From positions 1 through 63,336 of the forward strand of contig JAFGJK010000156.1 of NCBI GenBank assembly GCA_016929135.1: a stretch of 63,336 nt of DNA. The letters run 5' to 3'. A model generated the notes under the pieces. The model saw only the letters and a list, made by a program, of their open reading frames with translations, had not been told where the DNA came from and ran no database searches. Made by a program: the position numbers and the translations under genes. This document shows, piece after piece, positions 1 to 9,379 of the stretch. This DNA is from Spirochaetota bacterium. GTDB taxonomy: Bacteria; Spirochaetota; UBA4802; UBA5550. Within the stretch, counting starts at the first letter, position 1. Each line of letters opens with the position of its first letter.

Positions 1-2
1 CG

Positions 3-953
3 ACGAGTTACATGGGGAAGAGCGGGATCGCCGAAACCCATGCGCTCGCCCTGGGAACCATGGGGGGGATCGGCCACAAGGCGGCGAACGAGAAGATACA
101 CAACGCCGACTGCATACTGGCCGTGGGGACCGGGCTTTCGCCGGAGAACACGAAGATGCTCTCAAAGGATTTCATCGATCCCGAGCGGCAGGCGCTGATA
201 CACATCGACATCGAGCCGCGAAACGCCGGCTGGACGATTCCCGCTGCCGTCAGCGCGGTTTCTGACGCCGCCCTGGGCCTGAGGGCCATTATCGGCGCAT
301 TGCAATCGACTGAGCTGACATTCGATAAAAACGCCAGGATGGCTGCGCTGAAAGCGCACAAGGAGGCCTGTGGTTTTTTCACCTGCCCCGACTATCTTTC
401 GGACACTATTCCCATCGCCCCGGAGCGGGTCATACATGAAATGAACGGCATTCTGGACGAAAACTCAATCCTCTGCCTCGATGCAGGGAATAACCGCCAG
501 TGGTGCGCGAAACTCTTCCAGTCGAAGCGGCCGGGCCAGGTCTTCGCACCCGGCGGTGTCGGCGGGGTGGGGTGGGGTGTGCCCGCTGCCCTGGCAGCGC
601 AGATGATTATGAAGAAATCGCATGCTTTCAGCGTCTGCGGCGATCTGGGGATGATGATGAATCTGCACTGCCTTGAAACAGCAATGCAGTACTCGGCCCC
701 CGCCACCTTCATCGTTCTGAACAACTCGGCTCTGGGTAACATACGCGACTTCCAGAATCCCGAGCGCCGCTACTGCACCGAGTACAGGACGCCCGATCTG
801 GCGGCGTACGCCAGTGCGGCCGGCTGCCGGGGCACCACCGTGAGCGAGCCGGGAGCGATCGGCGACGCCCTTCGTGAAGCAATCGCATCAGGGGAGCCGT
901 CGCTCATCGATGTCAGGATCGCACTGGAGCCGCACTTCAAGCTTATGGGATGA
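3..953 (+). CDS. ThDP-dependent acetolactate synthase-like enzyme, C-terminal part
   Basis: The gene enters from the left edge already in frame (Thr-Ser-Tyr-Met), so the N-terminal pyrimidine-binding domain lies outside the window. About 316 residues remain, covering the central domain and the diphosphate-binding domain of the acetolactate synthase/benzoylformate decarboxylase superfamily. The metal and diphosphate motif is visible as GDLGMMMN followed about 28 residues later by VLNNSALG. The usual GDG is GDL here; the metal-binding Asp is kept. Such enzymes cleave or ligate 2-keto acids or 2-hydroxyacyl-CoA. The substrate cannot be named. A DUF819 membrane protein follows after about 40 bases and may be co-transcribed. 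This is one of three members of the superfamily in the window. Confidence 0.85.
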   Translation, partial: TSYMGKSGIAETHALALGTMGGIGHKAANEKIHNADCILAVGTGLSPENTKMLSKDFIDPERQALIHIDIEPRNAGWTIPAAVSAVSDAALGLRAIIGALQSTELTFDKNARMAALKAHKEACGFFTCPDYLSDTIPIAPERVIHEMNGILDENSILCLDAGNNRQWCAKLFQSKRPGQVFAPGGVGGVGWGVPAALAAQMIMKKSHAFSVCGDLGMMMNLHCLETAMQYSAPATFIVLNNSALGNIRDFQNPERRYCTEYRTPDLAAYASAAGCRGTTVSEPGAIGDALREAIASGEPSLIDVRIALEPHFKLMG

Positions 954-994
954 ACGGCCGAAAATTATACTAATTATTGTGTGGGGGGTGCATC

Positions 995-2161
995 ATGAAG
1001 CTCATCATCCTGGCGGTATTTTTTCTCGTCTGTCCGGCACTGATCATCCATCTCTGTAAACGATTCCCGAAGCTCGATAAGGTCGGCCCGGCACTTCTCT
1101 GCTATGCCACCGGAATCCTCATCGCCAACATCGGTGTCCTCCCCGAGGGATCAGGTCAGACCCAGACCACCATCATGAACATCAGCATCCCACTGGCCCT
1201 GCCCCTGCTGCTCTTCTCCTTTGACATCAGGCGATGGGTCAGGCTTGCCGGAAAGGCCTTCCTTTCATTTATATGTCTGCTACTCGCGGTGCTCATTGCC
1301 ACCACCCTGGCCTATATCATCTTCCACGACAGCCTCGATGAATCGTGGAAAGTAGCCGGCATGCTCATCGGGGTCTACTCCGGCGGAAGCATCAATCTTA
1401 ACACGATCGGCCTCGCGCTCCAGGCAAAGGAGCACATTCTGGTGCTCACCAACACCGCCGACATGCTCATGTGCACACCCTACTTCCTGTTCGTCCTCTC
1501 CTATGCACAGCGGCTGTTCAATAAATTTCTCCCCCCCTTCTGCATGCCCGCGGCCGACCCGTCCAGGAGCACCGAATGCGAAGAGGTCGTCGTAGAGGAC
1601 CTCAACGATTATTCCGGAATATTCAGCATCCGCATCATCCTTCCCCTGGTTGCGGCGACGGTCATGTCGGCCGCAATTTTTGCGGTCTCCTACATCGCCT
1701 ACCAGGCGGCCCCCAGGGATTTCAACATGGCGGCGCTTATGATCTCCATCACGACACTGGGCATCGCGGCCTCCTTTGTGCCGAAGATCCGCAATATCAA
1801 GATGACGTTTCACTGGGGACAATACATCCTTATGGTCTTCTGCGTCGTGGTGGGCTCGCTGGCCGATCTGCGCCAGATAGTGCTCACGGCTCCGGTTATA
1901 TTCGTCTTCACCGGCATCGTCATCTACGTGTCGATGCTCATACATCTGCTCCTGTCGAAGCTCTTCAAGATCGACACGGACACGATGATCATCACCTCGG
2001 TTGCTGGTGTGTTCTCCCCCCCCTTCGTGCCCGTGGTCGCGGCGGCCCTGAAGAACAAGGAGGTGATCGTGTCAGGGATCGCCACCGGCATTCTCGGATG
2101 GGTTATCGGGAATTATCTGGGAATCACATACGGATATTTCTTGAGAAGTTTTTTTCACTGA
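995..2161 (+). CDS. DUF819 family integral membrane protein
   Basis: 388 residues with about ten hydrophobic segments, beginning with a helix at residues 2-20. The pattern resembles the DUF819 (YjcL-type) family of putative transporters, including the LLLFSFDIRRW segment and the GVYSGGSINLNTIG segment near residue 125. The ATG at 995 is chosen because a GGGGGG purine run lies 7 bases upstream; an in-frame TTG at 977 is less likely. Substrate and direction of transport are not known for this family. It lies just downstream of the partial ThDP gene on the same strand, so it could import that enzyme's substrate or export its product; that is inference only. Confidence 0.8.
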   Translation: MKLIILAVFFLVCPALIIHLCKRFPKLDKVGPALLCYATGILIANIGVLPEGSGQTQTTIMNISIPLALPLLLFSFDIRRWVRLAGKAFLSFICLLLAVLIATTLAYIIFHDSLDESWKVAGMLIGVYSGGSINLNTIGLALQAKEHILVLTNTADMLMCTPYFLFVLSYAQRLFNKFLPPFCMPAADPSRSTECEEVVVEDLNDYSGIFSIRIILPLVAATVMSAAIFAVSYIAYQAAPRDFNMAALMISITTLGIAASFVPKIRNIKMTFHWGQYILMVFCVVVGSLADLRQIVLTAPVIFVFTGIVIYVSMLIHLLLSKLFKIDTDTMIITSVAGVFSPPFVPVVAAALKNKEVIVSGIATGILGWVIGNYLGITYGYFLRSFFH

Positions 2162-2215
2162 GAACTGGATGGTCCACTTGCAGCAGTGACGATCTATGGC
2201 CTCGCGGCGAGGTGG

Positions 2216-3244
2216 CTACTGGCGCCTGAATGTGATGGTGAAGCGCGTCCCGCCATCGCTCGTCATGTTCAGCGTACCCTTGAGCTGTTTCGTAAGCATG
2301 GTCACCAGGGAAAGTCCCAGGGTGCCGCAGCTTTCGATATCCATCTGCGCCGGCATGCCGATGCCGTCGTCCTTAACCACGATCTCCACGGTATCATCCT
2401 TTTCGGCCAGAGTCACGGATATGGTCCCCTGTCTTCCCTTCCGGTCAAGAAATGCGTACTTGAAGGCGTTCGATACGAGCTCGTTGATTATCAGCCCGCA
2501 GGGGATCGCCTGATCGATGGCCAGCAGGACCGGGCTCATGGAAAGCTCGAGCTTGATCGCCCCCGACATGGCATCGTAGAGGGATTTCAGCTCCTTGGCC
2601 AGCGTGGACGCGTAGTCCTTCATGTTGACGCTTGACAGGTCCTTCGAATGATACAGCATCTCGTGGATCAGGGCCATTGCCCTGATCCTGGTGGTGCACT
2701 GGCTGAAGAGATTCCGTATATCCTCGTTTGCGATCCGGCTCTTCTGGAGATTGATCAGGCTCATGATAATCTGGAGGTTGTTCTTTACCCGGTGATGGAT
2801 CTCCTTCAGCAATACCTCCTTCTCCTCCAGGGACTTCTGAATCTGCTCTTCCGCCAGTTTACGCTTCGTGATGTCCCTGGTGATTGAGAGGATTCCCACG
2901 GCCCGGCCCTTCTCGTCGCGGATGAAGGTTGCCTTGTTCTCTGTCCATATCGTTGTACCGTGGCCTCTCAGCGTCTCCTTAAGTTCGATCGTCATCGATC
3001 GCGAGGGATCCCGCTCGGCGTCATGGGCGATCTCGTCCATCATAATCTCTTTGAGCCGCGCCGTATCATCCCCGGAGATAGAGGGGCCAACCGGCGAGCC
3101 GATATACTCCTCACCGGGAACCGAAAATAGATCCCGGGCATAGGCGTTCGCATAGATGTAGGTGAATGTCTTCAGGTCGATGACGCGGATGGCGTCCTGT
3201 ACGTTATCGGTTATCTGCTGCAAGAATGCGTCGTTCAGTTTCAT
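2216..3244 (-). CDS. PAS-domain sensor histidine kinase (HisKA_2 type)
   Basis: 342 residues, soluble, no membrane segments. A PAS domain covers roughly residues 5-125. A coiled linker leads to the phosphoacceptor motif [11 protein letters not shown] (His near residue 150), typical of the HisKA_2/HWE group. The ATPase domain follows with the N-box [13 protein letters not shown] near residue 254, the G1 box DDGIGMP near 292 and a G2-like TLGLSLV. PAS sensing in the cytoplasm of a small ligand or redox state is the family expectation. No response regulator is adjacent, so the partner is elsewhere. The start at 3244 begins the PAS domain directly; a GTG at 3283 would add 13 residues. An AGGAG lies 13 bases before the ATG, which is rather far. 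Confidence 0.88.
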   Translation of the reverse strand: MKLNDAFLQQITDNVQDAIRVIDLKTFTYIYANAYARDLFSVPGEEYIGSPVGPSISGDDTARLKEIMMDEIAHDAERDPSRSMTIELKETLRGHGTTIWTENKATFIRDEKGRAVGILSITRDITKRKLAEEQIQKSLEEKEVLLKEIHHRVKNNLQIIMSLINLQKSRIANEDIRNLFSQCTTRIRAMALIHEMLYHSKDLSSVNMKDYASTLAKELKSLYDAMSGAIKLELSMSPVLLAIDQAIPCGLIINELVSNAFKYAFLDRKGRQGTISVTLAEKDDTVEIVVKDDGIGMPAQMDIESCGTLGLSLVTMLTKQLKGTLNMTSDGGTRFTITFRRQ

Positions 3245-3334
3245 CGGGGCTGTCGGGCTCCTGTCTGCCGGCCTCCGGCACACGGTACTACAGATGCCAC
3301 AATGTGAACAGCGATCCCATTATCAAGCACAATT

Positions 3335-4336
3335 TTAAATTTCCTCAGACTGGGTAGCCTTCCCGTTCTCCCGCTCTTTCACCAGGTCCAGGAACACCCT
3401 GATGAAGGTTGCACAATCCTCCACGACCCCTGCATGGGCATGGCGAAATATCGGCGCATCCCGGTCATTGTTCACCGCGACGATATGGGCAGAGGATCTC
3501 ATGCCTGCCAGGTGCTGCATCGATCCTGAAATCCCGCAGGCGATATAGAGCCTCGGCGACACGCGCCTCCCGGTTTGACCCACCTGTCTGCCGTAGGGGA
3601 GCCATCCATAATCGCAGACCGGCCTGGAGGCGCCGAGGGCGGACCGGGGAAACAACGAGGCGAGCTCCATCAGGAGGGAGAGGTTCTCCCGGTTCCCGAT
3701 CCCCCTTCCGGCCGATACGATCACCTCTGCATTGGCAAGCCCCGTATCATCCCCCTGGGAGACGGCGAGAGTCCCCTCCGGTTCGGTAGCGGTGAGTGCG
3801 ACGCTCACGGGGAAACGCTCCACATGAAAGCGCTCATCACCCACGAGGGGTGCGGCACTGAAGGCGCCCGGCTGAACCGAAACGACTGTTCGTTCCCTTC
3901 GTGAGACAACATCCATCTCCATCTTGCCGTGCCAGCAAGGGCGGGTGTACACGGGCGAGCCTCCCTCCCCACGAACGCCGGTGACGACGGAGATGTAGGC
4001 GGCACTGATCCTCATTGCCAGATAGGGGGCGAGGTCCCCCCCCCGGGAGGTGCCCGCGATGACTATTTCCGTGGGATTCAAATGATCGATTAATCCGGTG
4101 ATGGCCGCCGCGTATCCCTCGGCGTTGTAATGCGCCAGGCTCTGGCCCTCAATCAGTACGACATCGCATGGTAATCGCACCCCCTCGGCATTTCGGAATT
4201 CCTCAAAATCCTTCCCCGCCGACGCAAGGATCACCGTCGATGACCGTATGGCAGAGATCTGAACGGCGCAGCTGACTGCCTCCATCGTGGCGGCATCAGA
4301 GGCCGGTACTGAAGGCTCGGCGATTGCCAGTATCAT
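3335..4336 (-). CDS. etfA: Electron transfer flavoprotein alpha subunit
   Basis: 333 residues, close to the usual EtfA length. The N-terminal domain binds the beta subunit. The C-terminal FAD domain shows the family signature: IVSAGRGIGNRENL, then GASRPVCDYGWLPYGRQVGQTG, then the stretch ending IACGISGSMQHLAGM and a VAVNNDRDAPIF tail. EtfAB takes electrons from acyl-CoA dehydrogenases and passes them to a membrane oxidoreductase or, in bifurcating systems, to ferredoxin. It is the last gene of the minus-strand operon synthetase-etfB-etfA and starts 11 bases after the etfB stop. The acyl-CoA dehydrogenase at 8.2 kb is a likely electron donor. A run of eight C (coding-strand G8) lies within the gene at about 4036-4043. 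Confidence 0.92.
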   Translation of the reverse strand: MILAIAEPSVPASDAATMEAVSCAVQISAIRSSTVILASAGKDFEEFRNAEGVRLPCDVVLIEGQSLAHYNAEGYAAAITGLIDHLNPTEIVIAGTSRGGDLAPYLAMRISAAYISVVTGVRGEGGSPVYTRPCWHGKMEMDVVSRRERTVVSVQPGAFSAAPLVGDERFHVERFPVSVALTATEPEGTLAVSQGDDTGLANAEVIVSAGRGIGNRENLSLLMELASLFPRSALGASRPVCDYGWLPYGRQVGQTGRRVSPRLYIACGISGSMQHLAGMRSSAHIVAVNNDRDAPIFRHAHAGVVEDCATFIRVFLDLVKERENGKATQSEEI

Positions 4337-4347
4337 CGGCCGGTCCC

Positions 4348-5121
4348 TTACAGCAGCGAGCGCTCGTGGAGCCAGGCATACAGACCCTCTGCCTTTTCGA
4401 CGGTGCTCCCCTGAATCTCCATAAACCCCGTCCCGGCTCGGGGTTTCCGCACCGCCACGATCTCCTGATCCGGTGCCGCCCCTGCCAGATCAGAGGCATT
4501 GATGATCCGTATCTCCTGGTCCCGTGCCCTGAGCACGTTGGAGAGAGACGGATACCTGGGCCTGTTGATACCGGACTGCACCGCCACCACGGCGGGGAGT
4601 GAAAGCCTGAAGCACTCCCTGGTCTCAGCGTCGAGCTCCCGCTGCACCCTCACTCGTCTGCAATCATCCTCAAGATCCATCTTCAGAACCGCGGTGGCGT
4701 GGGGGATTTTCAGCAGCGCGGCGATCATGGGTCCCACCGCCGCGTTCAGTCCCTGTTCGGAGGTCATACCGGCAAGGATAAGGTCATAGCGGACATCGGC
4801 CGCCATGGCGGCGATGAGATGTGCCTTCATCGCCGGCGTGAGATGCACCTCCCCGGTGCGGATCAGCACCGCATCGTGCGCCCCCATCTCCAGCGCCTTC
4901 CTGAGTGCAACGGTGGTCGCGTCGGTTCCCACGGAGACCGCGTCGATGCCGGCGGCGATACCCCTTTCCTTCAACTGCAGCGCCTCCTCCATGGCGAACT
5001 CGTCGTAGCGGTTCATTCGCCAGGCCGCCTGATCCGCTGGGCGTATCGTCCTGCCGTCCCCCTCGACGGTGAAGGGCGCCTCCCCGTCGCAGACCCGGTC
5101 GATGCACACGAGTATTTTCAC
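4348..5121 (-). CDS. etfB: Electron transfer flavoprotein beta subunit
   Basis: 257 residues, normal for EtfB. It opens with MKILVCIDRV. It contains the adenine-nucleotide region LILAGMTSEQGLNAAVGPM and the downstream recognition-loop region (REC-FRLSLPAVVAVQSGIN-RPRYPSL) that docks on acyl-CoA dehydrogenases. It pairs with the following EtfA. It begins 3 bases after the stop of the upstream acyl-CoA synthetase, so the three genes form one transcript and are probably translationally coupled. Together they suggest that acyl-CoA formation and its oxidation are co-regulated. Confidence 0.92.
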   Translation of the reverse strand: MKILVCIDRVCDGEAPFTVEGDGRTIRPADQAAWRMNRYDEFAMEEALQLKERGIAAGIDAVSVGTDATTVALRKALEMGAHDAVLIRTGEVHLTPAMKAHLIAAMAADVRYDLILAGMTSEQGLNAAVGPMIAALLKIPHATAVLKMDLEDDCRRVRVQRELDAETRECFRLSLPAVVAVQSGINRPRYPSLSNVLRARDQEIRIINASDLAGAAPDQEIVAVRKPRAGTGFMEIQGSTVEKAEGLYAWLHERSLL

Positions 5122-5124
5122 CTT

Positions 5125-7278
5125 TTACCTGCCGCCCCCATCTGTAACGATCAGGGCGTCCACCACCACCGGGCTCTCCCCCTGTATGAGGATCGGATTG
5201 ATATCGATCTCCGTGATCTCTGGATGGAGTATGGCGATATCCCCGAGGGTGCGGAGTATCGATGCAAGCGTCATCCTGTTCACCGGCGGCATCCCCCGGA
5301 ATCCTCCCAGAATTGCACTGCCCCGAATATCATCGAGCATCTCTGCCGCGTCCGTATCGGAGAGTGGCGCCACCCTGAATGCCGCGTCCTTCATCGCCTC
5401 CGCGTAGATACCCCCGAGACCGAAGAGAACGCACGGACCGACACCCTTGTGGCGTGTCATCCCGGCCATTATCTCACGGCTCCCCCGGACCATGCGGTAA
5501 CAGATCACCGGAACCCCCGGAGCGTTCTCCTGTATCTTCCGGTAGGCCACGGCAACCTCATCCCTGTCCTTCAGTGAGAGGTGCACCAGGCCCCGCTCTG
5601 TCTTGTGAGGGATGTCGGCCGCACAGGCCTTCATGACCGCCGGGTATCCCAGCCGCTCCGCCGCCTCCAGGACCTCCTGCTCGCTCCCGGCAAGCACCTC
5701 CTCGGTCACAGGAATGCCGTAGGAGCCCAGAAGCATCTTGGCGCTGTGCTCGTCTAACGCCGCGGGACTGTGGCTGACCGCCGCGGCGAGGATGCGTTCC
5801 GCCTCGGGGTGTTTCTTTTCCACCGTCGAGAACGTACCTGCCGATCGCTCCCGGATGAGACGGTACCTGTTCAGCACCGTCATCGCCCTGGCGGTCTTTT
5901 CCGGTGAATCGAAAACCGGTACGTTCGCGTCCTCATACTGCTCGGTGTAATTGTCCTCACGACCGAAGAAGGATGAGAGGAGCAGCGGGATCCCGTATTT
6001 ATAGGGGAGCTCGATATCCTCGGAGATGTCCTTTGTAAGGGCCTTGAGGAGATCCTCCAGTGGAATGTTGCCCAGGAGCTCCTTTATATGGTCGTATGCC
6101 TCTCTGATATACCCGGACATCATCACACCGTGCATCACGATGCCGTCCACCTCGCCGCTCTTCATGATCAGCTCGGTGAGGGTTCGGGTGAGCGTCTTGA
6201 TCTCCATGCTGAAGGTGATATCTACCGGGTTCCCCGCGGGTGCGTGGGGGGGAATGTGCGCCTTCAGGGACTCCCGTAGCTTTTCGGAAAAGGGCGGAAC
6301 CCTGAGCCCATGATTGTCCAGCACGTTGGAAATTGCCGTTCCGGGTCCACCGGAATTGGTGATAACGCCGATGCGGGTTCCCCTGAGGGGCGGCTGTGTC
6401 GCCAGTGCCCATCCCTGTCCGTACAGGTCCTCAACGGAATGAACCCGAATAATCCCCGCCTGCTTAAACATCCCCTCGTAGATATGGTCCGGTCCCGCCA
6501 GGGCGCCCGTGTGACTGAGCCCGGAGCGTGCCCCGGCGTCCGATCCGCCCACGTACTGGGCCACCACCGGCTTTCGGGGTGTTATTCTTCTCGCCACATC
6601 CAGGAACCCGGGTATATCCCGTATCCCCTCTATGTAGAGCGCCACCGCCCTGGTCTGCTCATCCATGCCCAGATATTCCAGGGCGTCGATGATGCCCAGG
6701 TTCGCCTCGTTTCCCACGCTGATGGCCTTGCTGAAGCGTATGCCCCTTCTGCCCAGGTACGGTATCGACTGGGTGATGTAGGTGCCGCTCTGCGATGCGA
6801 TACCCAGAAGTCCCGGCCTCGCCGTCAGGGGAACCACCGTGGTGTTGAGCGATATCTCGGTATTGATGATCCCCATGCAGTTGGGACCGACAAAGCGGAT
6901 TCCGTATTTTTCCGAAATCTCCCTGAGGCTCTCCTCCAGGTTTTTTCCGTCGTCCCCGGTCTCCCTGAAGCCGGCGCTGATTATCACCGCCGACTTTGTC
7001 CCGATCTCACCGAAATCCTTCATGAGTGCGAGTACCTGGGGCGCCGGCACCACGAGAAAGGCAAGATCCGGTACCTCCGGCAATTCCCCGGGATTTCTGT
7101 ATGCCCGGCATCCCAATACCGTTTCCTCTTTCGGATGGATCGGGTAGAGGGTGCCCCCATAGCCGTCTTTCAGGATACTCAGGGCATGCATGGTCCCCAT
7201 CTTCATGGCGTTATTGCTGGCCCCGGCGATGGCGATGCTTCGGGGGTTCATGATTTTCAACAATGGATTTTCCTGCAT
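5125..7278 (-). CDS. ADP-forming acyl-CoA synthetase, fused alpha-beta
   Basis: 717 residues, the size of a fused NDP-forming acyl-CoA synthetase. The N-terminal CoA-binding Rossmann domain starts NPRSIAIAGASNN. The succinyl-CoA-ligase-like part carries the phosphorylated-His motif GLSHTGALAGP. The C-terminal ATP-grasp domain (from about residue 500) begins near SAKMLLGSYGIPV and ends EIDINPILI. The enzyme interconverts acyl-CoA + ADP + phosphate with acid + ATP, so it can conserve energy from an acyl-CoA product or activate a substrate. The ATG at 7278 has GAGAGG upstream; TTG at 7296 is the alternative. First gene of the operon with etfB and etfA. The upstream divergent region holds a GAGCG-CT-CGCTC inverted repeat. 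Confidence 0.9.
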   Translation of the reverse strand: MQENPLLKIMNPRSIAIAGASNNAMKMGTMHALSILKDGYGGTLYPIHPKEETVLGCRAYRNPGELPEVPDLAFLVVPAPQVLALMKDFGEIGTKSAVIISAGFRETGDDGKNLEESLREISEKYGIRFVGPNCMGIINTEISLNTTVVPLTARPGLLGIASQSGTYITQSIPYLGRRGIRFSKAISVGNEANLGIIDALEYLGMDEQTRAVALYIEGIRDIPGFLDVARRITPRKPVVAQYVGGSDAGARSGLSHTGALAGPDHIYEGMFKQAGIIRVHSVEDLYGQGWALATQPPLRGTRIGVITNSGGPGTAISNVLDNHGLRVPPFSEKLRESLKAHIPPHAPAGNPVDITFSMEIKTLTRTLTELIMKSGEVDGIVMHGVMMSGYIREAYDHIKELLGNIPLEDLLKALTKDISEDIELPYKYGIPLLLSSFFGREDNYTEQYEDANVPVFDSPEKTARAMTVLNRYRLIRERSAGTFSTVEKKHPEAERILAAAVSHSPAALDEHSAKMLLGSYGIPVTEEVLAGSEQEVLEAAERLGYPAVMKACAADIPHKTERGLVHLSLKDRDEVAVAYRKIQENAPGVPVICYRMVRGSREIMAGMTRHKGVGPCVLFGLGGIYAEAMKDAAFRVAPLSDTDAAEMLDDIRGSAILGGFRGMPPVNRMTLASILRTLGDIAILHPEITEIDINPILIQGESPVVVDALIVTDGGGR

Positions 7279-7457
7279 AGCGCCTCTCATATACAAATAT
7301 TTATTGGGACAATATTAAAATTAGAGCAATGTATATCATAGTCGCTCCGCACGGAAAATATAGCAATAAAAAAATAATAAAAAAATCGAGCGCTCGCTCT
7401 TTTTTTTATTGACACAGTTGCTCCCATCAACCACTGTCAGTGCATGGATGGTGCCAT
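7279..7457. promoter_or_regulatory. Divergent intergenic control region with GAGCGCTCGCTC inverted repeat
   Basis: AT-rich region between the leftward synthetase-etfBA operon and the rightward phosphatase-dehydrogenase-TetR operon. A perfect inverted repeat GAGCG-CT-CGCTC lies at 7388-7399, flanked by A- and T-tracts, and overlaps the palindrome CGAGCGCTCG (7387-7396). A TTGACA (7409-7414) could be a -35 for the rightward operon, but no good -10 follows. The repeat resembles operators of TetR regulators of acyl-CoA catabolism. The TetR gene at 9376 is the obvious candidate to bind it (inference). Confidence 0.5.
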
Positions 7458-8165
7458 ATGAGCGAGATATTCATGATACGCCACGGTCAGGCCTCCTTCG
7501 GAAGCGGCAATTACGATGTCCTCTCCGAGCGGGGAGTCCGACAGTCTAAGCTGCTCGCCTCGTACTGTCACGACGTGGGGCTCAGCTTCGACGCCGTCTA
7601 TACGGGGACACTGCAGCGCCAGAGGCGCAGCGCGGAGGTGTTCATACAGTTCTACAATGCAAAGGGGATCACGCTACCCGCGCCGGTCATCCTGGAGGGA
7701 TTCGACGAGTACAACTCAAGAAAGATCATAGAGACACAGATGGTGGAGATGCTGGCCGATGAGCCTTCGCTGAAGGAGGACCTGGACAGGATACTTACCG
7801 ACCGCAAGTCCTTTCAGCGCATCTTCGAGCGGGCCATGCTCAGATGGGTCTCGGGCGGTCATTCCTACGAAGGCCTTGAATCATGGGAGCGGTTTCAGAA
7901 GAGGGTCTCCGCAGCCCTGGGCTCCATCATGGGCCAGGGGGAGAAGAAGAGACTGTTGGTCTTCGCCTCCGGAGGATCCATCTCCGCCTCGGTGCAGCAT
8001 GCGACGCAAATTTCAAATGAAGAGACGATGCAGCTCTGCTGGCAGATGGTGAACTCTGGAATCACGAGATTCAGGTACAACAGTACCCGCATCACCCTCT
8101 CATCTTTTAACAGCTATCCGCACCTTGAGCTTCCACGCGAGCGGGAGCTGATAACCTATCGATAA
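7458..8165 (+). CDS. Histidine phosphatase family protein
   Basis: 235 residues with the branch-1 histidine phosphatase signature at the N-terminus: IRHGQASFG, where His9 would be the phosphorylated nucleophile. The matching Glu lies in the ETQMVEML/SYEGLESWERF region and a late LVFASGGSISA segment occupies the place of the second catalytic His, which appears to be Gly-Gly here; activity may be altered. Start at ATG 7458; the upstream GTG at 7440 adds only six residues, and neither has a strong ribosome site. It is the first gene of an operon with an acyl-CoA dehydrogenase and a TetR regulator. The neighbouring kinase at 10.2 kb makes a phospho-ester intermediate plausible, but the substrate is unknown. 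Confidence 0.75.
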   Translation: MSEIFMIRHGQASFGSGNYDVLSERGVRQSKLLASYCHDVGLSFDAVYTGTLQRQRRSAEVFIQFYNAKGITLPAPVILEGFDEYNSRKIIETQMVEMLADEPSLKEDLDRILTDRKSFQRIFERAMLRWVSGGHSYEGLESWERFQKRVSAALGSIMGQGEKKRLLVFASGGSISASVQHATQISNEETMQLCWQMVNSGITRFRYNSTRITLSSFNSYPHLELPRERELITYR

Positions 8166-8179
8166 CAGAAGGAGGAGCC

Positions 8180-9379
8180 ATGGATTTTACGATTTCCGAC
8201 AAGATGAAGACCATACTCGCGATGATCAACGAATTCGTTGATAAAGAGCTGATCCCGCTGGAGGTGGAATTCCTGAACCACGACTTTCGAGACATGCTCC
8301 CGGTGCTCAGAGAAAAGCAGCGAATGGTGAAGCAGATGGAGCTCTGGTCCCCCAACTACCCGAAGGACATCGGGGGGATGGGGCTGGATCTTATGGAACA
8401 CGCCCTGGTATCAGAGGCACTGGGAAGGACCCCCATAGGCCACTACGTGTTCTGGTGCCAGGCGCCGGACGCGGGAAACGTTGAGATACTTCACAAGTAC
8501 GCCACGAAGGAGCAGAGGGAGGAGTATCTCATGCCCCTTGCCGGTGGGGAGATCCGAAGCTGCTTCGCCATGACCGAGGTGGACATGCCCGGGTCGAACC
8601 CGGTGCTCCTTGAGGCCAGCGCGGTGAAGGATGGAGGCGATTACGTCATCAACGGCCACAAATGGTACACTACCGCCGCAGACGGCGCCAGGTTCGCCAT
8701 CGCCATGGCGGTCACGAATCCCGAGGCGCCGATGCACCTCCAGGCGAGCATGATCATCGTTCCCACTGACACCCCCGGCTTCAACCTGGTGCGTAACATC
8801 CCCGTAATGGGCCACAGCGGCAGCGACTACTTCAGCCACGGGGAGATAATCTTCCAGAACTGCCGTGTCCCGCAGAAAAACCTGCTGGGTCCGGAGGGGC
8901 AGGGCTTCGTGATTGCCCAGGAACGCCTCGGCCCGGGACGGATACACCACTGTATGCGGTGGCTCGGGATCTGCAGCCGCTCCTTTGACCTTTTATGTCA
9001 GCGCGCCAACGACCGGAAGATCACCCTTGACGGAAAGACACTGGCAAGCCGCCAGACGGTTCAGAACTGGGTCGCCGAGAGCGCCTCTGAGATCCAGGCT
9101 GCCAGGCTCATGACCCTCCATGCAGCGTGGGCTATCGAGACCCTGGGGCTCAAGGAGGCGCGCGATGAGGTTTCCATGATCAAGTTCGTTGTGGCCAATA
9201 CCATGAACAGGGTGGTCGACAGGGCGCTCCAGGTGCACGGCGGACTCGGCATGACCGACGACACGATCCTTGCATTTTTCTACAGGCATGAGCGTGCCGC
9301 GCGCATCTACGACGGCGCCGACGAGGTACACAAGACATCCCTGGCCAGGCGGATCCTTGGCCGGTACTGGAAGCAATGA
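8180..9379 (+). CDS. Acyl-CoA dehydrogenase (ACAD10/11-like)
   Basis: 399 residues with the full acyl-CoA dehydrogenase fold. The middle beta domain contains CFAMTEVDMPGSNP and the C-terminal helical domain contains RALQVHGGLGMTDD. The tail IYDGADEVHKTSLARRIL resembles the DGPDEVH tail of ACAD10/ACAD11 and LvaC rather than the usual GGxGY-E-ERxYRD of short-chain dehydrogenases. In those systems a kinase phosphorylates a 4-hydroxyacyl-CoA and the dehydrogenase-like protein eliminates phosphate and reshuffles the double bond. An APH-like kinase lies 0.8 kb downstream, which supports this reading. A strong AAGGAGGAG precedes the ATG. The TetR gene overlaps its stop codon by 4 bases (ATGA). Confidence 0.9.
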   Translation: MDFTISDKMKTILAMINEFVDKELIPLEVEFLNHDFRDMLPVLREKQRMVKQMELWSPNYPKDIGGMGLDLMEHALVSEALGRTPIGHYVFWCQAPDAGNVEILHKYATKEQREEYLMPLAGGEIRSCFAMTEVDMPGSNPVLLEASAVKDGGDYVINGHKWYTTAADGARFAIAMAVTNPEAPMHLQASMIIVPTDTPGFNLVRNIPVMGHSGSDYFSHGEIIFQNCRVPQKNLLGPEGQGFVIAQERLGPGRIHHCMRWLGICSRSFDLLCQRANDRKITLDGKTLASRQTVQNWVAESASEIQAARLMTLHAAWAIETLGLKEARDEVSMIKFVVANTMNRVVDRALQVHGGLGMTDDTILAFFYRHERAARIYDGADEVHKTSLARRILGRYWKQ

